Shown here piece after piece: positions 26,116 to 34,792 of a DNA stretch of 64,000 nucleotides. Origin of the DNA: Paenibacillus anaericanus (GTDB lineage Bacteria > Bacillota > Bacilli > Paenibacillales > Paenibacillaceae). The notes below the pieces were generated by a model. The model did no database searches and was not told where the DNA came from. It was given only the letters and a program-made list of their open reading frames with translations. Every line of letters begins with the position of its first letter. Within the stretch, counting starts at the first letter, position 1. A program made the position numbers and the translations under genes. The DNA is taken from assembly GCF_003994475.1 (NCBI RefSeq), contig NZ_RZNY01000008.1, positions 62,001-126,000 on the forward strand. The letters are read 5' to 3'.

Positions 26116-29100
26116 ATGTTTTGGACTGAAGAGAAGCTTGAGCAACGCTTAAATGAGTTGGATGAGTACCGGTATCGAGACTTGCGCCCGATTGGGGAAT
26201 GGATGTTCACGCCCGATTTAGACAAGATGAACGGCGCCAGGCCGCCGGCAACCCCGAGCTCCGATGCAACGATACAAATCGGTGACCGCTGGAAGGGTCG
26301 TGATCTATATGTTTGGTTAAGGCAACGGGTTACGATCCCGTCCGAATGGTCGAAACATACGGTAGTCGGGCGATTCGATTTCGGAAGCACGGGGCCGGGA
26401 CATAATTCGGGCTTCGAATCGCTGCTTTATGTGAACGGCTCTCCATATCAAGGTGTCGATTCCAACCATATGGAAGTATTCATGCGACAGGAATGGGCCG
26501 GAACCGAAGTCGACCTTTGTTTTCGGTTGTGGTCCGGATTGGAGGGAGGCGGAATACCACAGGAGCAAGAGCATCAGTTCAGGAAGGCGGAGCTTACTGT
26601 GCTGGACGAGGCTGCTGATGACCTCTACTTTACGGGTCGGGGTGTACTGAATACGGTCAAGGTACTTGAAGAGCATCAGCCGGAACGATTCGAGCTGCTA
26701 CAGGCACTGGACTACGCCTTTAAGCTAATCGATTGGTCTAAGCCCGGATCGGAGGCGTTTTACAATTCGATCCGGCAGGCAAGAGGCGCGCTGCGTGAGT
26801 CAGCGGCGTCGTGGAAGAAGACGAGTCAGGTCGCAGTGCAATGTATCGGCCATACGCATATCGACGTTGCGTGGCTATGGAGGCTGACGCATACCCGCGA
26901 AAAAGCGGCGCGCTCTTTTTCCACCGTCCTAAGGTTGATGGAAAAGTACCCGGAATACGTATTTCTGCAAACGCAACCCCAACTGTACGAATACATCAAG
27001 GAAGACTATCCGGACATCTACGAAGACATCAAACAACGCATCAAGGAGGGGCGCTGGGAGGCGGGCGGCGCCATGTGGCTAGAGGCCGACTGCAATCTAA
27101 CCAGTGGAGAATCACTCGTTCGGCAAATCCTGTACGGGACTCGCTTCTTGCAGCAGGAGTTCGGTGTGACCTGTAGTTACTTATGGTTGCCCGATGTATT
27201 TGGCTACAGTTGGGCATTACCGCAAATTTTAAAGAAGGCCAACATCGATACATTCATGACGACAAAGATCAGCTGGAGCCAGTACAACCGAATGCCGCAC
27301 GACACCTTTATCTGGCGTGGTATCGACGGCTCCGAGGTGCTGACGCATTTCGTGACGACGCCGGAGGTTCCCGAATCGACGGTATGGTGGTATACCTACA
27401 ACGGGTTGATCGAGCCGTACTCCGTCAAAGGAATTTGGGATACGTACCGCGACAAAGGCTTGAATCGTGAGCTCCTGCTGTCGTATGGCTACGGTGACGG
27501 CGGCGGCGGAGTCAACCGCGACATGCTGGAGATGCGGCGCCGTCTGAACGAAATTCCCGGCCTGCCCCACGTGAAAACGGGCCGGGCGGGAGACTATTTC
27601 GCGAGGTTGCAGGAGACCGTAGAGAAGACGGACCAGTACGTGCATACGTGGGACGGTGAGCTATACCTGGAATACCACAGGGGAACCTATACGAGCCAGG
27701 CGTATAACAAACGGATGAACCGGAAGCTGGAGTTCCTGTACCGGGACGCGGAGTGGCTGCAGTCGTTGAATGGGGTTGTTGGCGCTGGATGGAAGGAATA
27801 TCCACAGCAGAAGCTGTACAAGGGCTGGAAGACGATTATGCGGAACCAGTTTCACGATATTATTCCGGGCTCATCCATTCCGGAGGTTTACGAAGATACA
27901 CGGCGGGAGTATGCAGAAGCGGAAGTGTGGGGACTGGAGGCCCGGAAGGATGCTGCCGAAGCGCTTACTACGGTGGATCCTATGGCTTGGACGGTGTGGA
28001 ACAGCGCCTCCTATGCGCGCACCGAGTTGGTTCGGATACCGGCCGAGTCCGGCATGGAATCGGGCCACTGGATCGCCGCGAATGGCAGGGAACTTGATGC
28101 CGTAAAATTAGATGATTTCTGGAAGGTCTGCGTTACCGACGTGCCTCCAGCGGGGGGGCTGACCATTCGTTTCGAGCCGTCTCCGTTGGACATGAAGGAA
28201 GCACAGCCGAAGTTCACCTATGAATGCCGCAAGCTCACAACGCCATTTTACGTGCTGGAATGGAACGAGTTCGGGCAGTTGACGCATCTATACGACCGTA
28301 AGGCAAAGCGTGAGGTTATCGCCGAGGGAACGTGCGGCAACGTGCTTCAGGTGTTTGAAGACAAACCAAAAATGTTCGACGCATGGGATATCGATTTGTT
28401 CTACCAGGAGAAACAGCGCGAAATCAGGCAACTCGAATCGGTTGCCTTGATCGAGAACGACGCGTACAGCGCAGTTCTGCGTTTCGAGTGGCGGTATATG
28501 GATTCGCAGATCGTTCAGAACTTGACCGTTTACGCAGACAGCCGGCGCATCGATTTCGCTTCTAGGGTCGACTGGCGGGAGAAGCAGCAGCTGTTGAAGG
28601 TCGCTTTTCCGGTACAGGTCCGCGCTACGGAAGCGACGTACGACATCCAGTTCGGCAACGTCAAACGTCCGACGCATTGGAATACGAGCTGGGATTATGC
28701 GCGCTTCGAGACGGTCGCGCATCAATGGGTCGATTTGTCCGAGCGGGGCTTCGGGGTTAGTCTGTTGAACGACTGCAAATACGGTCATGACATTAAGGAC
28801 AACATCATCCGGCTGACCTTAATCAAATCCGCTACGTATCCGGATCCGAATGCGGACCAAGGTCTCCATCAATTTACGTATTCGCTGTTTCCTCACTCCG
28901 GAGATTGGGTGGCGGATGGTACCGTACGAGAAGCCGCTTCGCTCAATCAGCCGCTAACACTGCTTAAAGGTTTCGCCGCCTTGTCAGGCAAATCGATGCT
29001 GCAGCTCGATGTGGATCATGTCATAGTTGACACGGTGAAGAAGGCGGAGGACAGCGACCAGGTTGTAATCAGGCTGCATGAATATACGGGTGCGCGTAGC

Positions 29101-29253
29101 AACGTTATTCTCTCCAGCGATTTCCACATCGTTTCGTGGCAGGAAACCGATTTGTTGGAACAGCCGATTATCCCGCTTCAAGAAGGTCCACATATCTCCT
29201 TTGATATAAAGCCGTACGAAATCAAGACATTCCTTATTGATATGAAACCGTAA
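26116..29253 (+). CDS. GH38 alpha-mannosidase
   Basis: This large enzyme (1045 residues) removes alpha-linked mannose. The metal site is seen in GHTHIDVAWLWRLTHTREKAARSF and the nucleophile in LWLPDVFGYSWALPQIL (Asp360). Further family signatures are RWEAGGAMWLEADCN and FLWR-type FIWRGIDGSEVLTHF, HNQFHD-type RNQFHDIIPGSSIPEVYED, and a C-terminal beta-sandwich. The length is normal for bacterial class II mannosidases (about 1000). No signal peptide is present, so it is cytoplasmic. ATG 26116 has AAGAGGGGAC upstream. It is followed after 23 bases by the CE7 esterase. Base composition appears richer in GC than the housekeeping genes. Confidence 0.95.
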   Translation: MFWTEEKLEQRLNELDEYRYRDLRPIGEWMFTPDLDKMNGARPPATPSSDATIQIGDRWKGRDLYVWLRQRVTIPSEWSKHTVVGRFDFGSTGPGHNSGFESLLYVNGSPYQGVDSNHMEVFMRQEWAGTEVDLCFRLWSGLEGGGIPQEQEHQFRKAELTVLDEAADDLYFTGRGVLNTVKVLEEHQPERFELLQALDYAFKLIDWSKPGSEAFYNSIRQARGALRESAASWKKTSQVAVQCIGHTHIDVAWLWRLTHTREKAARSFSTVLRLMEKYPEYVFLQTQPQLYEYIKEDYPDIYEDIKQRIKEGRWEAGGAMWLEADCNLTSGESLVRQILYGTRFLQQEFGVTCSYLWLPDVFGYSWALPQILKKANIDTFMTTKISWSQYNRMPHDTFIWRGIDGSEVLTHFVTTPEVPESTVWWYTYNGLIEPYSVKGIWDTYRDKGLNRELLLSYGYGDGGGGVNRDMLEMRRRLNEIPGLPHVKTGRAGDYFARLQETVEKTDQYVHTWDGELYLEYHRGTYTSQAYNKRMNRKLEFLYRDAEWLQSLNGVVGAGWKEYPQQKLYKGWKTIMRNQFHDIIPGSSIPEVYEDTRREYAEAEVWGLEARKDAAEALTTVDPMAWTVWNSASYARTELVRIPAESGMESGHWIAANGRELDAVKLDDFWKVCVTDVPPAGGLTIRFEPSPLDMKEAQPKFTYECRKLTTPFYVLEWNEFGQLTHLYDRKAKREVIAEGTCGNVLQVFEDKPKMFDAWDIDLFYQEKQREIRQLESVALIENDAYSAVLRFEWRYMDSQIVQNLTVYADSRRIDFASRVDWREKQQLLKVAFPVQVRATEATYDIQFGNVKRPTHWNTSWDYARFETVAHQWVDLSERGFGVSLLNDCKYGHDIKDNIIRLTLIKSATYPDPNADQGLHQFTYSLFPHSGDWVADGTVREAASLNQPLTLLKGFAALSGKSMLQLDVDHVIVDTVKKAEDSDQVVIRLHEYTGARSNVILSSDFHIVSWQETDLLEQPIIPLQEGPHISFDIKPYEIKTFLIDMKP

Positions 29254-29276
29254 TGAAAGGGTAGAGGAGAAGAGCT

Positions 29277-30233
29277 ATGCCAATTATCGATATGCCATTA
29301 GAACAATTGAGAACCTATCAAGGAACTAATCCACGCCCGGCGGATTTTGATGAGTATTGGGAACGGGCTCTCGCGGAGATGCGCGCAGTTGATCCGCAGG
29401 TAGAGCTTGTGCCTAGTAGCTTTCAAGCGCCAAATGCGGAATGCTTCGACTTGTATTTCACCGGTGTGAAGGGGGCGCGAATTCATGCGAAATATGTACG
29501 TCCCATGCATACGGAAGCCCCTCATCCGGCTGTGGTAATGTTTCACGGATATTCCGGTCATTCCGGCGATTGGGGCGAGAAGCTGGTCTACTCCTCGCTA
29601 GGCTTCTCTGTGCTTGCCATGGATTGCCGCGGTCAGGGAGGAAGCTCGGAGGATGTTGGTGGCGTGAAGGGAAATACCCATCACGGACATATTATCCGTG
29701 GTTTGGACAATCATCCGGATGAACTGCTATTCCGCCACATATTTTTGGATACGGCACAATTAGCCGGAATAGCGATGGAACTGCCTGAAGTCGATCCTGA
29801 GCGCGTTTATGCAGCGGGAGGATCTCAGGGAGGAGGACTTACAATAGCTTGTGCTGCGTTGGAGCCAAGGGTGAAGAAGTTGGCTCCGATCTACCCTTTT
29901 CTTAGCGATTACAAGCGCACATGGGACATGGACTTGGATCAGGAAGCTTATGGGGAGCTGCGTACATATTTCCGCTATTATGATATGTTGCATGAGCGTG
30001 AACATGAAGTGTTTCAGAAGCTCGGATATATTGATATACAGTTTCTGGCTGAACGGATCAAAGGAGAAGTTATAATGTCCGTTGGATTGATGGATACAAT
30101 ATGTGCGCCGTCAACGCAATTTGCAGCCTACAATAAAATGAATACGAAAAAGAAACTTGTTATTTATCCTGATTTCGGACATGAGTATTTGCCTGGGTCG
30201 TCGGATCGGACAATGCAATTTTTTCTAGAGTAA
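29277..30233 (+). CDS. CE7 acetyl xylan esterase / cephalosporin-C deacetylase family
   Basis: This alpha/beta hydrolase (318 residues, usual family length 315-325) removes acetyl groups from acetylated sugars and short xylo-oligosaccharides. The CE7 signature RGQGGSSED is present. The nucleophile Ser183 lies in GGSQGGG, and the other triad members are Asp273 (GLMDTICAP) and His302 (DFGHEYLPG). There is no signal peptide, so it acts in the cytoplasm on imported acetylated oligosaccharides. A GAGGAG box precedes ATG 29277. It ends the module and is followed by a terminator that is duplicated, with the gene's last codons, at 15,774-15,898. Confidence 0.95.
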   Translation: MPIIDMPLEQLRTYQGTNPRPADFDEYWERALAEMRAVDPQVELVPSSFQAPNAECFDLYFTGVKGARIHAKYVRPMHTEAPHPAVVMFHGYSGHSGDWGEKLVYSSLGFSVLAMDCRGQGGSSEDVGGVKGNTHHGHIIRGLDNHPDELLFRHIFLDTAQLAGIAMELPEVDPERVYAAGGSQGGGLTIACAALEPRVKKLAPIYPFLSDYKRTWDMDLDQEAYGELRTYFRYYDMLHEREHEVFQKLGYIDIQFLAERIKGEVIMSVGLMDTICAPSTQFAAYNKMNTKKKLVIYPDFGHEYLPGSSDRTMQFFLE

Positions 30234-30237
30234 AGCT

Positions 30238-30279
30238 AAAAAGCTTGTAAAGTTGGATTCCCAGCTTTACAAGCTTTTT
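30238..30279. terminator. Bidirectional terminator after CE7 esterase
   Basis: Arms AAAAAGCTTGTAAAG (30238-30252) and CTTTACAAGCTTTTT (30265-30279) with a 12-base loop have A/T tracts on both sides. It serves the esterase and the convergent M42 peptidase. It is nearly identical to the terminator at 15,845-15,898. Confidence 0.9.
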
Positions 30280-30298
30280 ATTCTCTATTATCTTTCGT

Positions 30299-31372
30299 TT
30301 AGCTACGCTCCAATATCGTGTTCAGCGTAGTCCGATCCAATCCGCGAACGAGCTTGATCAGCAGTTCCTTAGCTGCGGCGTAATCGTCCGTATGGATAAT
30401 GGAAGACGAGGTGTGAATATAGCGAGAGCAAATGCCGATGACTGCGGATGGAACACCGATTCCGCTTAAGTGAACTTGTCCAGCATCCGTTCCACCTGGA
30501 GAAACGAAATATTGATACTTGATTTTATGCGTGTCAGCTGTATCTTGAATGTACTCCACCAATCCCCGGTGTGTAAGCATGGTTGGATCATAAATCCGTA
30601 GCAATGCTCCCTCACCCAATTTACCGAAGACTTGTTTGTTTCCAGTCATATCATTTGCCGCGCTCGCATCCAGACCAAAGAAAATGTCAGGTTGAATAAG
30701 GTTTGCTGCAGTCCGTGCACCACGAAGTCCAAGTTCCTCCTGTACAGTTGCCCCGGAATACAGAATGTTAGGTAATTTCTCCTGATGCAGTGCCTCCATC
30801 AACTCAATAGCAAGTCCAACACCATAACGGTTATCCCATGCTTTGGCCATAATTTTCTTCGGGTTGACTAATGGTGTGAATTCACAGATGGGAACGATTT
30901 GTAACCCCGGTTTAATACCACAGCTTTCTGCTTCTTCTCTACTATCTGCACCGATATCAAGATACATGGTCTTAATATCTACAGGCTTATTACGCTGAGA
31001 CTCATCAAGTAAATGAGTTGGAATCGAACCTACAACCCCAACAACGGGTCCTTGCTCTGTAATAACTTGCAGTCTTTGTGACAATACAGTCTGACTCCAC
31101 CAGCCACCAAGTGGTTGGAAAGATATCATTCCGTTATCGCTAATTCCTGTTGTCATAAATCCCACTTCATCCATATGCCCAGCAACCATTACTTTGGGAC
31201 CCTGTTCATCTCCCCGGAGCACACCAAATATACTGCCTAGCCGATCTTGTACGAATTCTTCAGTGTAAGCTGACAGCTTTTCTTTGACTGAAGCACGAAG
31301 CTCACGTTCAAAACCCGGAGCTGAAGGGAATTCTGTTAAATGTTTAAAAAGCGCTAATGTTTGTTCATTCAT
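30299..31372 (-). CDS. M42 family metallo-aminopeptidase
   Basis: This cytoplasmic di-metal aminopeptidase (357 residues, family about 340-365) of the FrvX/YsdC group is sometimes labelled an endoglucanase by similarity. Metal ligands are seen in [42 protein letters not shown] and [21 protein letters not shown] precedes the ATG at 31372. It converges with the carbohydrate region and has no clear functional link to it. It probably trims peptides as in other bacilli. Confidence 0.93.
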   Translation of the reverse strand: MNEQTLALFKHLTEFPSAPGFERELRASVKEKLSAYTEEFVQDRLGSIFGVLRGDEQGPKVMVAGHMDEVGFMTTGISDNGMISFQPLGGWWSQTVLSQRLQVITEQGPVVGVVGSIPTHLLDESQRNKPVDIKTMYLDIGADSREEAESCGIKPGLQIVPICEFTPLVNPKKIMAKAWDNRYGVGLAIELMEALHQEKLPNILYSGATVQEELGLRGARTAANLIQPDIFFGLDASAANDMTGNKQVFGKLGEGALLRIYDPTMLTHRGLVEYIQDTADTHKIKYQYFVSPGGTDAGQVHLSGIGVPSAVIGICSRYIHTSSSIIHTDDYAAAKELLIKLVRGLDRTTLNTILERS

Positions 31373-31456
31373 ATGTTGTTCTCTCCTCTCAGTACATTAT
31401 AGTATGTACCACCTTTTATGGATTGTCCATGAACCTTTATATGCGTAACGGACACG

Positions 31457-31486
31457 CACTGATGCACTACCTAGATACATATACTA
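31457..31486 (+). promoter_or_regulatory. Candidate SigK-type promoter for the small membrane peptide
   Basis: CATATACTA (31478-31486) matches the SigK -10 consensus CATANNNTA exactly, and an AC-containing CACT (31457-31460) lies 17 bases upstream. TATACT within it could also serve SigA, but no -35 box of that type was seen. Confidence 0.35.
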
Positions 31487-31520
31487 CAGCAAGTTTTAAG
31501 GTAAAATAGGGAGGCAAAGT

Positions 31521-31601
31521 ATGATGGAACGATACTCGAAGGACTGGATTATGATCCTTCTTCTGTTTATTTTACTGGTTATTATTCTTCTATGTCTATA
31601 A
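31521..31601 (+). CDS. 26-residue single-helix membrane peptide (tiny TM / YjcZ-like)
   Basis: This tiny gene encodes 26 residues: MMERYSKDW followed by an uninterrupted hydrophobic helix IMILLLFILLVIILLCL. A strong GGGAGG box (31508-31513) lies 7 bases before ATG 31521, and a terminator follows 29 bases after the stop. The core LFILLVII resembles the small sporulation-associated membrane peptides of the YjcZ (tiny TM Bacillus) group. The possible SigK promoter upstream and the spoVA operon downstream support a sporulation role. Its function is unknown. I rate translation as likely and the family placement as probable. Confidence 0.7.
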   Translation: MMERYSKDWIMILLLFILLVIILLCL

Positions 31602-31630
31602 TGGTAAACGTATGAGAATTAGAGTTATCC

Positions 31631-31675
31631 AAACAGTGAGTTTCCTTTTCCATGAGAGGGAGTCACTGTTTTTTT
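31631..31675 (+). terminator. Intrinsic terminator after the small peptide gene
   Basis: Arms AAACAGTGA (31631-31639) and TCACTGTTT (31663-31671) are followed by a continued T-run. It isolates the small gene from spoVAC. Confidence 0.8.
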
Positions 31676-31752
31676 ATGCGTAGAGAGTTGTACTTGCGAG
31701 GTTTCTATATGGATGATTTACCAAACATAACAAACATGAAAATGACAAATAA

Positions 31753-31783
31753 TGAATACACAGCATTCAGAAAAAACGTAATT
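31753..31783 (+). promoter_or_regulatory. Candidate SigG promoter of the spoVA operon
   Basis: TGAATA (31753-31758), an 18-base spacer and CGTAATT (31777-31783) match the forespore SigG pattern at -35 and at most -10 positions. It lies 20 bases before the spoVAC start, and SigG control of spoVA is established in Bacillus subtilis. Confidence 0.5.
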
Positions 31784-31802
31784 TGAGCAGGGGGATGGTC
31801 AT

Positions 31803-32303
31803 ATGCCCAATAAATCGAAACCTGGGTCGCGGTTAAAAATGAATTCAGTGTTGCTGACGGATCAGGACTATAAGCAAATCGCCGATAAACATAGTCCCAA
31901 AAAAAATATCTGGGGTAATTGTTTAAAGGCTTTTCTAGTTGGCGGATTTATCTGTTTAATTGGACAATGTATTACGCAGTTATTCATGACGTTTGCGGGT
32001 ATGTCGTCTAAGGAAGCTGGAAATCCAACGGTTGCTATCCTGATCATTATTTCTGTGATTCTGACCTCACTCGGTGTATACGATAAAATCTCTCAATGGG
32101 CAGGTGCTGGTTCAGCAGTACCGGTCACCGGATTTGCCAATTCAATGTGCTCTTCAGCATTAGAGTCGCGACCTGAAGGATTAGTGTTAGGTGTAGGGGC
32201 TAATATGTTTAAACTGGCTGGGTCTGTCATCGTATTTGGTGTTGTAGCCGCATTTGTTGTTGGTGTAATCCATGTGATATTTGGTTTAGGGGGGGCCCAT
32301 TAA
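31803..32303 (+). CDS. spoVAC: Stage V sporulation protein AC
   Basis: This inner-membrane protein (166 residues) of the spore contributes to the channel that moves dipicolinic acid in during sporulation and out during germination. It has a basic N-terminus (YKQIADKHSPKKN, typical) and membrane segments at about 40-62 (LKAFLVGGFICLIGQCITQLF), 80-97, and 137-163. The glycine-rich QWAGAGSAVPVTGFANSM motif is shared with SpoVAE. ATG 31803 has AGGGGGATG upstream. It is the first gene of spoVAC-AD-AE. Confidence 0.96.
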   Translation: MPNKSKPGSRLKMNSVLLTDQDYKQIADKHSPKKNIWGNCLKAFLVGGFICLIGQCITQLFMTFAGMSSKEAGNPTVAILIIISVILTSLGVYDKISQWAGAGSAVPVTGFANSMCSSALESRPEGLVLGVGANMFKLAGSVIVFGVVAAFVVGVIHVIFGLGGAH

Positions 32304-32305
32304 AT

Positions 32306-33328
32306 ATGCTAAAAGGGTCACAAACATGGGAGTTCCCCACGAAACCGATCATTATTGGGGCGGCAACTGTTGTTGGCCCAGATGAGAATGCGGGACCCTT
32401 ATCCGGAGATTTTGATTTTAGCTACGATAATTTAGAAATCGATGAGAAGACCTGGGAATTAGCAGAACGTAAGCTATTGGAGCATGCTGCTGCACTAGCA
32501 CTAGTTCATGGGGGGATTGCAAAAGAGGATTTACAGTGTTTTATTGGTGGCGATTTGATGAACCAGATCATAAGTGCGACCTTTGCTGCAAGGAGAATAT
32601 CTGCGCCTTATCTGGGTGTGTTTGGCGCTTGTTCCACGTCTATGGAGAGCTTAGCTCTCGCTGCACTGCTCGTTGATTCAGGTAACGCAATAAATGTGCT
32701 TGCGGGTACGGCTAGTCATAACTGTACGGTAGAGAAGCAGTTTCGTTATCCGACAGAATATGGGTCGCAGAAGCCTCCAACGGCTCAATATACCGTGACG
32801 GGATCAGGATGCGCTGTTGTATCTTCGAAGGGTACTGGTCCACGGATTACCCATGCAACAATTGGAAGAATTCAGGATCTAGGAATTAAGGATCCATTTA
32901 ATATGGGGGCCGCTATGGCACCGGCTGCTGCGGATACGATTATTTCCCATTTTCGCGACACGGGTCGGGGGCCGAAAGATTATGATCTGATTGTAACGGG
33001 AGATTTGGCTTCTGTTGGACATGCTATCGTAAAGGAGCTTTTGGACAAAGACGGTGTGTCCATGGAACAGACTGAATTTGGTGATTGTGGTTTGATGATT
33101 TACAGCCGAGAGAAGCAGCCGTTTGTTATAGCAGGTGGAAGTGGGTGCGGATGCTCTGCGGTAGTCACTTATGGCCATATCTTAAAAAAAATAAAACGCG
33201 GAGAACTAAATCGTGTGCTTATCATTGCAACAGGTGCTCTGTTATCTCCTTTGTCGTATCAGCAAGGGGAGAGCATTCCATGTATAGCGCACGCAGTGGC
33301 TCTAGAAAGTGAGGAGATCAGATTATGA
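32306..33328 (+). CDS. spoVAD: Stage V sporulation protein AD
   Basis: This soluble thiolase-fold protein (340 residues) binds dipicolinic acid and is needed for its uptake into the spore. The thiolase-like segment FGACSTSMESLALAALLVDSG and GTASHNCTVEKQFRYPTEYG are characteristic. ATG 32306 lies 3 bases after the spoVAC stop, with its G-rich box inside the end of spoVAC. The stop overlaps the start of spoVAE (ATGA). Confidence 0.97.
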   Translation: MLKGSQTWEFPTKPIIIGAATVVGPDENAGPLSGDFDFSYDNLEIDEKTWELAERKLLEHAAALALVHGGIAKEDLQCFIGGDLMNQIISATFAARRISAPYLGVFGACSTSMESLALAALLVDSGNAINVLAGTASHNCTVEKQFRYPTEYGSQKPPTAQYTVTGSGCAVVSSKGTGPRITHATIGRIQDLGIKDPFNMGAAMAPAAADTIISHFRDTGRGPKDYDLIVTGDLASVGHAIVKELLDKDGVSMEQTEFGDCGLMIYSREKQPFVIAGGSGCGCSAVVTYGHILKKIKRGELNRVLIIATGALLSPLSYQQGESIPCIAHAVALESEEIRL

Positions 33329-33675
33329 TTTTTGTATGGGCATTTGTAATTGGTGGTTTGATCTGTGTAGTGGGACAACTGATGTTTGACGTGCTGAAAT
33401 TAACACCGGCACATACCATGAGTAGCCTAGTTGTGGCTGGAGCGGTACTTGATGCTTTGGGGTGGTATGATCCTTTAGTGAAATTTGCTGGAGCAGGAGC
33501 TACAGTGCCAATTACCAGCTTTGGTAACGCCTTAGTTCATGGAGCATTAACCGAGCTGGAAAGAGATGGTTGGGTAGGCGTAATTACGGGGATATTCGAT
33601 GTCACCAGTGCGGGTATTTCCGCAGCGATCATTTTTTCATTTCTAGCAGCATTAGTCGTCCGACCAAAAGGATAA
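33325..33675 (+). CDS. spoVAE: Stage V sporulation protein AE
   Basis: This small membrane protein (116 residues) of the dipicolinate transport complex corresponds to the SpoVAEb part. It shares the FAGAGATVPITSFGNALVHGAL motif with SpoVAC and has three to four membrane segments. The start overlaps the stop of spoVAD by four bases, implying coupled translation. It is the last gene of the spoVA cluster here. The other spoVA genes (AA, AB, B, F) are not in this stretch. Confidence 0.95.
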   Translation: MIFVWAFVIGGLICVVGQLMFDVLKLTPAHTMSSLVVAGAVLDALGWYDPLVKFAGAGATVPITSFGNALVHGALTELERDGWVGVITGIFDVTSAGISAAIIFSFLAALVVRPKG

Positions 33676-33833
33676 ATACTTAAAAATCGTTACTTTTTAT
33701 CATATTTAGTGGAGCGCTAAAGTATCTTTCACACTCTCAGATCATGTACAATAGGTTATAGGAAGAAATATACAGCATGAGTGAGTTATCATACACTGTA
33801 TGGACATTTCTATGGTCTGGGGAGGAAAAATAC

Positions 33834-34790
33834 ATGCCCGTTAATGAACAATCTATTCGAACGTTAGCTGCTGTCAGATCCAATTTGGAATCTTGCATCT
33901 TGGGGAAATCATTTGAGATCAATCTTCTATTAACAGCGTTACTTGCAGGCGGTCATGTGTTGATTGAGGATGTACCGGGAACAGGAAAAACCCAACTTAT
34001 TAAAGCGATGGCAAAATCAATGAGTGGTGATTATCGACGTATTCAATGTAATCCTGATATTCTACCCAGTGATATTACTGGGGTGTCTATCTTCCATCCT
34101 CATGAAGAACGTTTCGTATTTAGACCAGGCCCAGTGATGACGAATATTCTGCTTACGGATGAGATCAATCGTGCGACCACAAAAACTCAATCTGCGCTAC
34201 TGGAAGTTATGGAGGAACGTTGTGTTACTGTGGATGGAATAACACATGAACTACCCCATCCCTTCATGCTTTGTGCTACTCAGAATCCGATCGATTTCGA
34301 AGGAACTTACATGCTACCGGAAGCACAACTAGACCGATTTATGATGAAATTAGGCATTGGATATCCTGATGAGGGAACCGAGAAGACCATGTTGCATTCG
34401 CACAGCCAGGGTCAACCTGTCGACCAGCTTCAACCGGTTACAACGATGGAGGAAATTACGGCGATTCAGTCGCAGATTCGTGAAGTGCATATGAATGAGT
34501 CTCTGGTCGATTATTTGTTGTTTATTGTTCGTCGTACGCGCGAACATGAAGCAGTACTATTGGGTGCAAGTCCACGTGCGTCTCTCGCCTTTATGATGGC
34601 GGTTAAAGCCTATGCGTTCTTACAAGAACGTGATTATGTATTACCGGATGACATCAAGACTTTAGCTCCATATGTGCTTGGGCATCGCATTTTATTGCGT
34701 CCTGACTCACGTATGGATAGCATGAATTCGGGCGTTGTCCTGCAGAAAATTTTACAGCAGGCAAACGTACCGGTGTCAGTAGGACGTTGA
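33834..34790 (+). CDS. MoxR-family AAA+ ATPase
   Basis: This chaperone-like ATPase (318 residues) has Walker A in EDVPGTGKTQLIKA, Walker B in LLTDEINRATTKTQSALLEVMEE, and sensor CATQNPIDFEGTYMLPEAQLDRFMMK. I chose ATG 33834, 8 bases behind GGGGAGG, over the ATG at 33777. It starts an operon with a DUF58 protein and a transglutaminase-like membrane protein. This trio is widespread in bacteria; roles in maturation of envelope complexes have been proposed but are not established. Confidence 0.95.
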   Translation: MPVNEQSIRTLAAVRSNLESCILGKSFEINLLLTALLAGGHVLIEDVPGTGKTQLIKAMAKSMSGDYRRIQCNPDILPSDITGVSIFHPHEERFVFRPGPVMTNILLTDEINRATTKTQSALLEVMEERCVTVDGITHELPHPFMLCATQNPIDFEGTYMLPEAQLDRFMMKLGIGYPDEGTEKTMLHSHSQGQPVDQLQPVTTMEEITAIQSQIREVHMNESLVDYLLFIVRRTREHEAVLLGASPRASLAFMMAVKAYAFLQERDYVLPDDIKTLAPYVLGHRILLRPDSRMDSMNSGVVLQKILQQANVPVSVGR

Positions 34791-34792
34791 TC

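Noticed and set aside
27229..27645. Minus-strand frames within the GH38 gene
   Set aside because: Overlapping frames on both strands are typical of GC-rich coding sequence; the plus-strand protein has all family motifs.
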